Source: an uncultured Chloroflexota bacterium
GTDB taxonomy: Bacteria > Chloroflexota > Anaerolineae > UBA4142 > SHND01
Direction: 5' to 3'
Length of the DNA stretch: 64,000 bases
NCBI GenBank assembly: GCA_937870825.1
Contig: CALMZO010000214.1
Coordinates: forward strand, 34,528 to 98,527
The stretch's first letter is position 1. Every line of letters begins with the position of its first letter. The notes under the pieces are model-generated. The model searched no databases. It had not been told where the DNA came from and was given only the letters and a program-made list of their open reading frames with translations. Position numbers and translations under genes: made by a program. Positions 15,790 through 24,227 of the stretch are shown piece after piece.

Positions 15790-18166
15790 GCAGCGGTTTC
15801 CCCGTATTCAAAAAGTGCGAAATGCGTTCGCGCGTTTTTTCTTCGCCGCACAGCGAAATGAATGCTTCGCGTTCGAGATCGAGAATGTATTGCTCCTCCA
15901 CCCACGCGGGCGCGGTCAATTTTCCGCCGCACAAAACCTGCGCGAGTTTTTCGCCGATTTTCGCGTCGTATTCGGAAATATATTTTCCTGACACCATCGA
16001 AAAAATGGCGATGCGAATTGCCGACAGCGCGCGTTCGCCCGCCGCGTAGATTTTCGCGCGCGGCGGCGCTTGATAATTTTCCGCGACCATGTCGAGAACC
16101 GTCTTTTTCGCTTCGGCGATGAGCTGGTCACGATTCATCACGACGCGCGTGGTGTTGTCGAAAAAGCCGAGTTGTTTTGCTTCTTCCGCGCTCGTCGCCA
16201 CTTTTGCGGTGCCAATCGTTTCAAACACGCGCTGGAGAAATGGCAACACATCCGCGTTGGGCGTCTGCATCGCGGGCGCGACGACGCGGCGCAGCATTTC
16301 TTTGCAGCCGCCGCCTGCGGGAATGACGCCGATGCCAACTTCGACGAGACCGACATAACTTTCCGCGTGCGCGACAATGCGCGAACCCGCCATCGTCACC
16401 TCGCAGCCGCCGCCCAAAGTGTAGCCGAACGGCGCGGTCACAATCGGTTTGCGCGAATACCGCAGCTGCATCGTGAAATCTTGTAACGCTTTTGCGACCT
16501 CGTCAATTTTTTCCCATTCGCCATTTTCTGCCAAGAGCCAAATGCCGACGACGTTCGCGCCTGCGCTGAAATGTTCGCCTTGATTGCCAATCACCATCCC
16601 GACAAAATTTTTCTCGACCTCATCCAACGCGGTGCGCGCGACCTCAATGATATTGTCGTCGAGCGCGTTCATCTTGGTATGAAATTCCAACAGCGCGACG
16701 CCATCGCCCACATCGCGCAAGGACGCACTTTCGTTTTCGGAAATTACTTTGGTGTTCTTGAGTACGATGACGTTTGACGCTTCACGTTTGGCGACGTACT
16801 GTTTGGTTGAGGGGTCATAGTACGAACCGTTGTGATAAAACGACGCGTGTCCCGCCGCCAACATTTCCTTGACCCACGACGCGACGGCAATCTCTTGCGC
16901 GTCCATTTTTTCAACCGTTTCCGCGACGCCGAGCATATCCCACGTTTCAAACGGACCCGCTTCGTGCGCGAATCCCCACTTCATCGCATTGTCAATCGAA
17001 ACAATGCCGTCGGCGATTTCGGGAACGCGATGCGACGCGTACGCGAGGTAATGCGCCGTAGTGTCCCAAATAAATTTCGCGGCGCGGTCATCTTGCGTCA
17101 TGATGTAGCGCAATCGTTCCGCGAGCGTGTCGTACATTTCGGCATTGGTAATCGAGTCAAAGAAAAATTTTTCGGGGCGTTCGTATTCGAGCGTGTGGAG
17201 ATTCAGCGCGTAAAATTTTTTCTTGCCGCTTTCTTCGCGCACTTGTTTGTAAAACCCGTGTCCTGCTTTGTTTCCCAACATGCCGCGCTCCACCATCGTT
17301 TTCAAAAATTCGGGCGGTTTCAAATCGGCGCGCGCTTCATCTTCGGGAACCGCGTTGTACAAGTTGTCTGCGACGTGATACATGATGTCCACGCCGACCA
17401 AATCGCCCAACCGATACGTCGCGGATTTCGGATGTCCAATCGCCGCGCCCGTAAATTCGTCCACTTCGTCCACGCGATAATTGTTTTCGAGCGTGTAGCG
17501 CATCGCATACGTGCCGAGAAACGAACCGAGCCGATTCGCAATAAAGTTCGGACGGTCTTTGCAAATGACAACGCCTTTGCCCAAAACGCTCTCGCCAAAT
17601 TGTTTCATGTACGCGACGACATCGGGCAGGGTGTCGGGTGAGGGAATCACTTCGAGGAGTTTCAAGTAACGCGGCGGATTGAAAAAATGCGTGCCGAGAA
17701 AATGTTGACGAAACGATTCGCTGCGTCCTTCCGCGATGGCGTGAATCGGAATGCCGGAGGTGTTGGTGGTGACGATGCTGTGCGGTTTGCGCGCGGCGTC
17801 AAGGCGTTCCATCAACGCGCGTTTCACATTCAGATTTTCGACAATAACTTCGAGAATCCAATCGGCATCGGCGACGAAATCAAAATTGTCTTCCAGATTG
17901 CCGACGCGAATTTGTTCGGCGACTTGCGGCGCGAACAACGCGGCGGGTTTCGCTTTGACGACTGCCTGCATCCCCGCGTTGACGATGCGATTCCGTACGG
18001 CGGGATGTTCGAGCGCTAATTTTTTCTTTTCTTCGTCGGCTGTCAGTTGAGTGGGAACAATATCGAGGAGGGTGACTTGGAGACCCGCGTTGGCGGAATG
18101 GGCGGCAAGCGCGCCGCCCATCGTTCCCGAACCGATGACGGCGACGCGGCGAATATCGTACGACAT
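15782..18166 (-). CDS. Fused 3-hydroxyacyl-CoA dehydrogenase / enoyl-CoA hydratase (FadN-type)
   Basis: The 794-residue bifunctional beta-oxidation enzyme has its dehydrogenase first: VIGSGTMGGALA is the NAD-binding loop and THFFNPP carries the catalytic histidine. A crotonase domain follows at about 510-700 with GGGCEV and VGIGVIPAGGG oxyanion and acid regions. This order matches Bacillus FadN rather than FadB. It would pass 3-ketoacyl-CoA to the thiolase downstream. The ATG at 18166 has AAGGAG upstream. The promoter overlaps a TetR-type palindrome, consistent with control by a fatty-acid-responsive repressor. Confidence 0.92.
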   Translation of the reverse strand: MSYDIRRVAVIGSGTMGGALAAHSANAGLQVTLLDIVPTQLTADEEKKKLALEHPAVRNRIVNAGMQAVVKAKPAALFAPQVAEQIRVGNLEDNFDFVADADWILEVIVENLNVKRALMERLDAARKPHSIVTTNTSGIPIHAIAEGRSESFRQHFLGTHFFNPPRYLKLLEVIPSPDTLPDVVAYMKQFGESVLGKGVVICKDRPNFIANRLGSFLGTYAMRYTLENNYRVDEVDEFTGAAIGHPKSATYRLGDLVGVDIMYHVADNLYNAVPEDEARADLKPPEFLKTMVERGMLGNKAGHGFYKQVREESGKKKFYALNLHTLEYERPEKFFFDSITNAEMYDTLAERLRYIMTQDDRAAKFIWDTTAHYLAYASHRVPEIADGIVSIDNAMKWGFAHEAGPFETWDMLGVAETVEKMDAQEIAVASWVKEMLAAGHASFYHNGSYYDPSTKQYVAKREASNVIVLKNTKVISENESASLRDVGDGVALLEFHTKMNALDDNIIEVARTALDEVEKNFVGMVIGNQGEHFSAGANVVGIWLLAENGEWEKIDEVAKALQDFTMQLRYSRKPIVTAPFGYTLGGGCEVTMAGSRIVAHAESYVGLVEVGIGVIPAGGGCKEMLRRVVAPAMQTPNADVLPFLQRVFETIGTAKVATSAEEAKQLGFFDNTTRVVMNRDQLIAEAKKTVLDMVAENYQAPPRAKIYAAGERALSAIRIAIFSMVSGKYISEYDAKIGEKLAQVLCGGKLTAPAWVEEQYILDLEREAFISLCGEEKTRERISHFLNTGKPLQN

Positions 18167-18220
18167 TGTAAATACTCCTTCGTGGAGGCGAGTGAGAGCT
18201 GGGAGACCCGAGTGCGTAGT

Positions 18221-18239
18221 TATGACGCAGTGCGTCATA
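18221..18239. promoter_or_regulatory. Perfect palindrome TATGACGCAGTGCGTCATA (operator-like)
   Basis: It has nine-base arms around a single G and lies just downstream of the predicted transcription start of the beta-oxidation gene. A 17-base copy of the core occurs at 8349-8365. Position and symmetry suggest a dimeric repressor site; no regulator gene is in the window. Confidence 0.55.
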
Positions 18240-18249
18240 AATTGTTTTC

Positions 18250-18289
18250 ATTGTAGCATAAAGGCGTGGGCGTGTCTACCGAACGGTAG
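18250..18289 (-). promoter_or_regulatory. Promoter of the beta-oxidation gene with overlapping TetR-type operator
   Basis: On the minus strand, TAGACA (18273-18278) and TACAAT (18250-18255) are 17 bases apart. The palindrome CTACCGAACGGTAG (18276-18289) overlaps the -35 box. It resembles sites of TetR-family fatty-acid regulators (ACCGAACGGT class). Confidence 0.6.
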
Positions 18290-18316
18290 GTAAAACGCCC
18301 TAGAACATCCGAGCGA

Positions 18317-18344
18317 TTGACAACGTTTTCGATTGTGATATAAT
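18317..18344 (+). promoter_or_regulatory. Consensus promoter TTGACA-16-TATAAT
   Basis: The -35 and -10 boxes are perfect, 16 bases apart, and end 12 bases before the ATG at 18357. The transcript would have an almost absent leader. Confidence 0.75.
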
Positions 18345-18356
18345 TCACAAACGGAA

Positions 18357-18818
18357 ATGTTGGACGCTCATGCATTGAGTTTTGTAATTCGTTGGGTGCA
18401 TGTTGTCGCGATGACGCTGATGTTGGGCGGCGCGGGCTTGACGGCGTTGTTTGCCGCACGTGTCGGGTGGGGAGAACAGGAACGCGCGGGATTGAAATTT
18501 GCGCTCGAGTACGAAAAATGGTTTTGGTTGGCGTTGGGGTTGCAAGTGATTTCCGGCGTTGGGAATTTGGGTGCATTCGGCGCGAATCTGCCGACGAGTG
18601 ACACCGAATGGAGCAGGAGTTTTTTGTGGAAATCGGGCATCGTGTTGATTTTTGTTTTGGTCTCGATGGTTCGCACGATGTTCATTGTGCTTCTCGACAA
18701 TGCGGATGGAGTTGCTCTGCGCGCGGGCTTGGCGCGCGTTTTGTCTGTAACGTATGCAAGCACTGTGCTCATTTTACTCGGAGCGCTGTGGCTTGCCGTC
18801 GCGTTGGCACATGGTTAA
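18357..18818 (+). CDS. CopD-like membrane protein
   Basis: The 153-residue protein has four predicted membrane helices. The first begins with IRWVHVVAMTLMLGGAGLTA, resembling the W-x-H-x3-M-x4-G pattern of CopD/YozB-like proteins, where His and Met may contact metal or heme. It shares a transcript with the next membrane protein, whose start overlaps its stop. The function is not certain. Confidence 0.6.
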   Translation: MLDAHALSFVIRWVHVVAMTLMLGGAGLTALFAARVGWGEQERAGLKFALEYEKWFWLALGLQVISGVGNLGAFGANLPTSDTEWSRSFLWKSGIVLIFVLVSMVRTMFIVLLDNADGVALRAGLARVLSVTYASTVLILLGALWLAVALAHG

Positions 18819-19368
18819 TTCGCTGCGTTCGACGCGTTTGCTCGAATGGTGTTTTGGCACGTTTCACCCCGCGTTCTTGGTGTTGGCTGCGTTCCTTTTG
18901 TTGTACGCGACGGGAAACGCGGGCGCTGTGTTGGGTGCGTTGAACACGTTGCTCGGGGTGGGCGTATTCGCGTTGTTGTGGGCGACAACGTGGTGGAGTA
19001 CGCAGCGCGCGGTGCGGGGCTTGTACGAAAACGGGCAGTTTTTTATTCCCGCGTTCGGCGACATGTTGTCGGTGGGCGTGAAATGGGGCGCAGTGAATGG
19101 CGCGCTCTTTTTTCTTTTTTTGTTTGGTGGGATTGGATTGTTTGGACTTGCATTCAGCGCGCAGACATCGCAGTTTGGCGCGGCAGCAGTATTTTTCTTG
19201 TTTGCAGGCTGCATTGGCGCAATTTTTGCGCTCATGTTGGGCGCCGTGTTTGGTATTGTGTTTACACTGGTTGACGCGGCGCTCGTGGGCTTGGCATTTT
19301 TTTTTTATTGGTTATGTGTGCCGCGTGAAACTGTGCCCGCGGACATCGCACAGGAGGTGACGCGATGA
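18811..19368 (+). CDS. Integral membrane protein of unknown function
   Basis: The 185-residue product has five predicted membrane helices and no charged catalytic motif. It starts at 18811, overlapping the previous stop by eight bases, and ends overlapping the next start. A run of ten T (19297-19306) encodes FFF near the C-terminus and could slip. I do not recognise a family. Confidence 0.65.
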   Translation: MVNSLRSTRLLEWCFGTFHPAFLVLAAFLLLYATGNAGAVLGALNTLLGVGVFALLWATTWWSTQRAVRGLYENGQFFIPAFGDMLSVGVKWGAVNGALFFLFLFGGIGLFGLAFSAQTSQFGAAAVFFLFAGCIGAIFALMLGAVFGIVFTLVDAALVGLAFFFYWLCVPRETVPADIAQEVTR

Positions 19369-19593
19369 ACGCGATGGCGGTAAGAGAAACCCAATGGTTC
19401 GCAATACCAAAAAGATGGGACGCTGCAAAGAGGACCCGCGTCGCGTGGACTGGACCGTTTCGTCATTCGCTTTGCTGACGCGGAGGGAAAAATCGTTGCG
19501 GAAACGAACGCGCGCGGCGACCCCCTTGCGATTCCGGATGCGAATGCGATGTTGGTGGTGGATACGAGCCAAGTGATTTTGGGGAAACCGTAG
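19365..19593 (+). pseudogene. Small gene interrupted by a frameshift
   Basis: From the ATG at 19365 (ATGA overlap with the upstream stop) the frame soon stops at 19478. A second frame carries a convincing C-terminus (LDRFVIRFADAEGKIVAE, then LVVDTSQVILGKP) ending at TAG 19591-19593. One frame change near 19383-19390 would join them into about 72-75 residues. This could be a real mutation or a sequencing error. No family is recognised. Confidence 0.5.
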
Positions 19594-19614
19594 GGCGGGC
19601 ACAAGCCACAGCTC

Positions 19615-19977
19615 CTACGAGTTGCCTAACGCGTGCTGCTCCACAATTGCGCGCGGAATTGGCACCACGAGCAGTTTTGGAAATTTGTCGCGTGCGACGA
19701 CATCGCGCGTCGAGTACACCACATTGCCTTGTGCGTCGAACACGTTGACGTACAAATCGGGCAGGGACTCAATGCGCCAATCGGGCGCGTCCTCGTCGTC
19801 TTTATATTTCTTTTCGTCAAATTCAAAATAGATTTCGCCTTTCGCATCGGTGACTGCCGTGCCGAGCAAATCGTCCGCGCTTTTCCAATCGCGGTCGTAC
19901 AAGGAAACTTGTACATTTGGCAAAACGTGTTTGCGATTTTCATCCAACACGAGTTGGACACGCATCATCAATTTCAT
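19615..19977 (-). CDS. Small beta-sandwich protein (transthyretin/CNA-B-like) of unknown function
   Basis: The 120-residue product has a beta-strand pattern typical of carboxypeptidase-regulatory or CNA-B domains: VQVSLYDRDW, then GTAVTDAKGEIYFEFDE and LYVNVFDAQGNVVYST. It has no signal peptide. It lies 18 bases after mutM on the same strand and is probably co-transcribed. The role is unknown. Confidence 0.6.
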   Translation of the reverse strand: MKLMMRVQLVLDENRKHVLPNVQVSLYDRDWKSADDLLGTAVTDAKGEIYFEFDEKKYKDDEDAPDWRIESLPDLYVNVFDAQGNVVYSTRDVVARDKFPKLLVVPIPRAIVEQHALGNS

Positions 19978-19995
19978 CGGATTCCGCCTCCATCT

Positions 19996-20823
19996 TTACA
20001 TCCCTCGAATGAGTCCCCCCGCCTGACAGGTTCGACAAAAATTTGTAATGCGCTGCTGCGCGGTAATTTCCGAAATCGTTGAACCGCAGCGCGGACACGC
20101 CTTGCCTGCGCGCATGTGGACTTGGAAAAAGTCGCGCGGTTTCAGGTGAATGTTTTCGCCCATCGCGGCGCGCACCAATTCAATGGACTCGCGCAGCGTG
20201 GTTTGAATCGCATCGTATAACCGCTCGATTTCTTCCGCCGTCAATTGTGTGCGTTTGCGGTACGGATGCACCTGCGCGCGCCACAAAATTTCATCCGCGT
20301 ACGCGTTGCCGATGCCCGCGAGAAATTCGCCGCGTGTGAGGACGCCTTTGATTTCACCGCGAAACGGTTTCAGGCGTTCTCGAAATTGTTCGCGCGAAAT
20401 ATCGAACGGTTCGGGACCCATCTCGGCGAAATCGGGAACGCGCTTTATGTCGTCGGTGAGATAGACTTGGCCCATCGCCTTGTCGTCAAAGTAACGCAGT
20501 TCCGTTTCGTCGGCGAATGTAAAAACGAACGCGGTTTTCTTGTAACGCTTGTCTTGCGTCGTGGCGAGTTGCAGGCGTCCGGTGAGTTTTGGGTTGATAA
20601 CGAGTTTCGCGGCATGGTCGAAATCAAAAAGCAAAAATTTTCCGCGCCGCGCAACGTTTTCGATTTTCGCGGCAGTGAGAGTTTCGACGAAACCGCGCCC
20701 CGTCACATCGCGCACGACAATTGCCGCCGTCGGTTGGAGCAATTCGACACGCGTGATTTTTTTGCCGACGACGCGCGTGTTCAAAACATCGCGCACCACT
20801 TCAAGTTCGGGCAGTTCAGGCAC
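19996..20823 (-). CDS. mutM: Formamidopyrimidine-DNA glycosylase
   Basis: The 275-residue enzyme excises oxidised purines. It starts with MPELPELE, giving the catalytic P2 and E3, has the conserved lysine at K62 (RRGKF), and ends with a zinc finger of C243, C246, C263 and C266. The length is standard. It is transcribed away from the MFS gene. Confidence 0.95.
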   Translation of the reverse strand: MPELPELEVVRDVLNTRVVGKKITRVELLQPTAAIVVRDVTGRGFVETLTAAKIENVARRGKFLLFDFDHAAKLVINPKLTGRLQLATTQDKRYKKTAFVFTFADETELRYFDDKAMGQVYLTDDIKRVPDFAEMGPEPFDISREQFRERLKPFRGEIKGVLTRGEFLAGIGNAYADEILWRAQVHPYRKRTQLTAEEIERLYDAIQTTLRESIELVRAAMGENIHLKPRDFFQVHMRAGKACPRCGSTISEITAQQRITNFCRTCQAGGLIRGM

Positions 20824-20915
20824 GGCTGTATTTTCAATACAACGCAGAAATGGTCAAGCCGTCGCGCGCGGGAATACGCTTTTTTGAAAGGCGTTGGTAT
20901 GATAGGGGCAACACG

Positions 20916-20967
20916 AGACCTGCCAAGTTGTTGGTGAGACCGTTCGGTGCGGAAACTTCACAGGTCT
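20916..20967. repeat. Inverted repeat in the mutM / MFS intergenic region
   Basis: AGACCTGCCAAGTT (20916-20929) pairs with AACTTCACAGGTCT (20954-20967) with two mismatches over a 24-base loop. It lies in the leader of the MFS gene, ending 17 bases before the ATG, so it could influence translation or be a dispersed palindromic repeat. Confidence 0.5.
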
Positions 20968-20984
20968 TGTCCAATAGGAGCTGT

Positions 20985-22139
20985 ATGACACGCGACTTGG
21001 ATATCGCGCGTTTGTATTTTTTTGTGTGGATTGGCGGACTTGGGTTTTCGTTTCCGTTCGCCAATCTCTTTTTTCGCCAGCAGGGTTTGAGTGGCACAGA
21101 AATCGGTTTGCTGTTGACGTTCGGTTCGATGGCGGGTCTGATTGCTTCGCCGTTGTGGGGACGTTGGAGCGACAGCGGCGCGCCGTTGACGCGATTGCTG
21201 CAACTCGCATTTCTGGTGACTGCCGCCGGAGTTTTCGCGCAAAGCCAACAAACGCTTTTTATTTGGTTTGCATTGACGAACGTGTGGCGCGCGCTCGCGG
21301 GCGCGGGGATTGCGCCCTTGTCGGATGCGTTGGCATTGCGAATCAGCGAAGCGCGCCGCGCGGGGTACGGCAGCATTCGCGTGTGGGGTTCGGCGGGCTG
21401 GGCAGTGAGCGTCTTGTTAAGCGGCTGGGTGATTGAACGCACCGCGTTGATTACATCGTTTTACGGCATGGCGGCGGGCTATGTGTTGGCGGCGCTGCTG
21501 TTGTTTTTGATTCCCAAGACGCTTCATGCGTTGCCAAAAGAACGCGTACAAGAAAAAAGCGGACTCGCACACGCCGCGCGCGAATTGGTAAAAAATCGCG
21601 CGCTCTTGGGACTCGCGTTCGCGCTCATTCTGCGCGGCATGTTGAGCGACGGGCATTTGCAATTTGGCAATATCTACCTCGAACAACTTGGCGCGAGTAC
21701 GGCGGTGATTGGGATTGCGAGCATGTTGGCGGCGGCAGTCGAACTGCCGGGATTTTTTGTCGCGGACCGCGTGGTGAAAAAAATCGGCGCGGAACGCACA
21801 CTGCTCATTTCTTTTTTGATTACGGGGCTCAAATTTATTTTGGTGCTGGCGTTTCCCGCCGTGTGGTCGGTGTTGGTGACGCGCGCGGTGGAAGGCGTCG
21901 CGTTCAGTTTGTTCACCATCGGTCTGTTGAAATATGTGTTGGAACGCGCGCCGCAATCGCAAACGGCGACGATGCTCGCGTTTTTTACGGTCACACTCAC
22001 CGCGTTGATTCAAATTCTCGGCGCGCCGATTGGGGGAATTGTGTTTGATGTCGTCGGCGCGTATTGGCTGTACGCGTTGACGCTCGTGGGAAATGTCGCG
22101 GCGGGCGCGATTTTATTTGGATTTCGCGCGCGCCATTGA
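20985..22139 (+). CDS. MFS transporter (MFS_1-like)
   Basis: The 384-residue protein has about twelve membrane helices. The loop between helices 2 and 3 reads GLIASPLWGRWSD, the MFS signature (G-x4-D-R-x-G-R type, altered). It resembles the PF12832-type group that includes nucleoside and sugar symporters, but the substrate cannot be read. AGGAG lies upstream of the ATG at 20985. A longer in-frame reading upstream crosses the inverted repeat and is rejected. Confidence 0.8.
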   Translation: MTRDLDIARLYFFVWIGGLGFSFPFANLFFRQQGLSGTEIGLLLTFGSMAGLIASPLWGRWSDSGAPLTRLLQLAFLVTAAGVFAQSQQTLFIWFALTNVWRALAGAGIAPLSDALALRISEARRAGYGSIRVWGSAGWAVSVLLSGWVIERTALITSFYGMAAGYVLAALLLFLIPKTLHALPKERVQEKSGLAHAARELVKNRALLGLAFALILRGMLSDGHLQFGNIYLEQLGASTAVIGIASMLAAAVELPGFFVADRVVKKIGAERTLLISFLITGLKFILVLAFPAVWSVLVTRAVEGVAFSLFTIGLLKYVLERAPQSQTATMLAFFTVTLTALIQILGAPIGGIVFDVVGAYWLYALTLVGNVAAGAILFGFRARH

Positions 22140-22182
22140 CGCTCAATTTGTTCTCGTGCTTGTTTCGCAAATATCAAAAAAA

Positions 22183-22206
22183 GAGACCGCTCTCCGGAGC
22201 GGTCTC
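22183..22206. terminator. Bidirectional hairpin between convergent genes
   Basis: GAGACCGCTC pairs perfectly with GAGCGGTCTC over TCCG and is preceded by an A-run. It sits between the MFS gene and the minus-strand DUF4058 gene. Confidence 0.8.
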
Positions 22207-22211
22207 GATAT

Positions 22212-22994
22212 TTATCGCGCGAATTTTTCTTGTAATAATTGTTCCGCCCACGCGGCATCAGAGATATCCAATTCGGGATTTGGGGGTTTGGCATAATCAA
22301 CGCTCAAATCATAACGCGCATCCGTGTAAATTGTAGTGAAAACGGTTTGGAGGTCTAATGAGACATCTGAATCGGGTTCGCGAAGTGGCACAGTGACGAT
22401 GGGCAACGACGCGCGCACTGATATGGGACAAACTGCTACGCGTGTTCGTTGTTGGGCGCGCGTGAGCAACACATAATACGCAGCGCTGGGAGCATTGGTC
22501 AGAGCAATGGGACGTCGCCCGCGACGAAGTAAATCTATTTCCAAAAGATGGGCGCGCGCTTGCAACACCTGAATTCGTTTGGATTGATATTCATTCCTAC
22601 CTTCACCGCGTTTGTTTGTCGGCGAAAGAATCTCGATGCTTGTAATGAGCGTGCCACCCGCAACGTCACGAATTTCAATCGAGGGAATTTCAGATTCAAA
22701 GAGCAACGGTTGTGAAAGAAGCAATGGCGCGCTCGCGGTTAGCCCCGTTGTCTGCGGAGGAGATAGCAGCGGCGCGTTGGTACTCTCGTACAATTGCACA
22801 TCGGGCATTATCACACCGACCGACTCGCCTGTTTCGAGTTCATCAATGACAGTACGCGTAACAACGCGTGCAACGTAATCGGGAACGATAATTCGATTCA
22901 ACGTACGGCTAATTTCCGCTGCAAGGTGAAGATGGACATCGGGCCACAGATGTCCTTCGAGAGACGGGTCCATTCCGGGAAAAGGCGATGGCAT
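22212..22994 (-). CDS. DUF4058 family protein
   Basis: The 260-residue product begins MPSPFPGMDPSLEG, the hallmark of DUF4058, and contains the conserved SIEILSPTNKRGEGR segment. The family is common in cyanobacteria, Chloroflexota and planctomycetes and has a nuclease-like alpha/beta appearance, but no proven function. An AAAGGAGGA ribosome binding site precedes the ATG. Confidence 0.9.
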   Translation of the reverse strand: MPSPFPGMDPSLEGHLWPDVHLHLAAEISRTLNRIIVPDYVARVVTRTVIDELETGESVGVIMPDVQLYESTNAPLLSPPQTTGLTASAPLLLSQPLLFESEIPSIEIRDVAGGTLITSIEILSPTNKRGEGRNEYQSKRIQVLQARAHLLEIDLLRRGRRPIALTNAPSAAYYVLLTRAQQRTRVAVCPISVRASLPIVTVPLREPDSDVSLDLQTVFTTIYTDARYDLSVDYAKPPNPELDISDAAWAEQLLQEKFAR

Positions 22995-23024
22995 TCGTCC
23001 TCCTTTGTGCGAGCGCGCTTTATC

Positions 23025-23981
23025 TTACACCGATTCCGCCATCGCACGCGCAGCAACACCGGGTTCGCGCGCGGTCTCTGGTTCCGGCGCCAGCACGGAC
23101 GCCGCGTACAACACCAACACAATCCACAACACATCCGCCAACAACAAGTGGACAATTTGCATCCATGTCGGCGCGAGCAATATGACGTTGATGCCGCCCG
23201 CAAGAATTTGGGCGACGACGAGAAGACGAAGCGTCAGCGCAAACTTGCGCGTCGCGCTGCCTGCTTCACCATTGAGCATCACCGTCAAATAAAGCAAATA
23301 CATTCCAACAAAAACCGCGATGAGCGGATGCACCACGCGCAGCTGCACGAGAAAATGCGCGGCGGGATTCACATCTTGCGCGATGCCTTCCGCAAGCGAC
23401 GACGCGGGAAACAATGTATCGCCCAACGCGGTCAACGCGCCCGCCGCGCCCGTTACAATCAATCCCAACAATCCGAGCGACATCGCGAACGTTTGCATCG
23501 GACGCGCGCGCAAATTTATCGCTTTCCCGCCGGATGCCCACCACGCGGTCAGCGTCAACGCGGCGAGAAGCAAAAAGGTATTGACGAGATGCGCCGCAAT
23601 CGTGTACACACGCGCCACCGATTTATCCATGCCCACCCAGCCAAACAACACAAGCGCCGCGCCAATCAACGCTTCGATAATGATAAAAATTGCTGAAGCG
23701 AGCGCGCCGTACCGCACATTTCCCCACGGATACGCGCGGAACGCCCAAAGCAACATGCCGAGTACGAGCAACAACGCAACGCCCGACATGCCGCGATGTG
23801 TAAATTCAATCGCGCGTTCGAGAGAGGGATTGAGCGGAAGGACTTGCCCGTCGCACAGGGGCCAATGGCTGCCGCAGCCCGCGCCCGAACCGCTCGCGCG
23901 CACGAACGCGCCCCACAGAATAACGAGAATGTTGTATCCCACCACGAACCACGCGAATTTTGCAAAACGATTCAGTGTCAT
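23025..23981 (-). CDS. ctaA: Heme A synthase
   Basis: The 318-residue, eight-helix membrane protein oxidises heme O to heme A for cytochrome c oxidase. It has the extracellular cysteine pair in GAGCGSHWPLCDG and heme-ligand histidines in EFTHRGMSG, IAAHLVNT, RVVHPLIA and QIVHLLLAD. The ATG at 23981 is preceded by GAGGTAAG. An in-frame extension of 52 codons upstream is non-coding in character. No oxidase genes are in the window. Confidence 0.92.
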   Translation of the reverse strand: MTLNRFAKFAWFVVGYNILVILWGAFVRASGSGAGCGSHWPLCDGQVLPLNPSLERAIEFTHRGMSGVALLLVLGMLLWAFRAYPWGNVRYGALASAIFIIIEALIGAALVLFGWVGMDKSVARVYTIAAHLVNTFLLLAALTLTAWWASGGKAINLRARPMQTFAMSLGLLGLIVTGAAGALTALGDTLFPASSLAEGIAQDVNPAAHFLVQLRVVHPLIAVFVGMYLLYLTVMLNGEAGSATRKFALTLRLLVVAQILAGGINVILLAPTWMQIVHLLLADVLWIVLVLYAASVLAPEPETAREPGVAARAMAESV

Positions 23982-24227
23982 GCTTACCTCTACATGTTGG
24001 TACGATGTCTCTGCCCGCATTGCGCGATTATAACACGCTAACATGCGCCATGCAGGGCATTTGACAAATTTCGGCGCGCGTGAAAAAATAGGCGCCATTA
24101 CATTTTGATTACCATTTTGCGTTCGTGCTGAACGCAAAATACCTCGCCTCGATTCGCTTCGCCGCCCTCGAATGCAACGCCCATCCGGTGCGTTGCGCCC
24201 GGCACCAATTCGGCATTTCGGAGTTCT
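23982..24227 (+). promoter_or_regulatory. Divergent control region of ctaA and the cyclase-SIR2 gene
   Basis: For the plus strand, TTGACA (24061-24066) lies 17 bases from AAAAAT (24084-24089). Its leader would contain a perfect 11-bp hairpin (24114-24124 with 24130-24140) and a second with arms GCAACGC / GCGTTGC (24174-24180, 24190-24196). For ctaA, TATAAT on the minus strand lies at 24027-24032. The two leader hairpins point to regulated expression of the cyclase gene. Confidence 0.45.

Noticed and set aside
19296..19310. T10 run as a terminator
   Set aside because: No stem precedes it and it lies in the middle of a membrane-protein gene coding for Phe residues.
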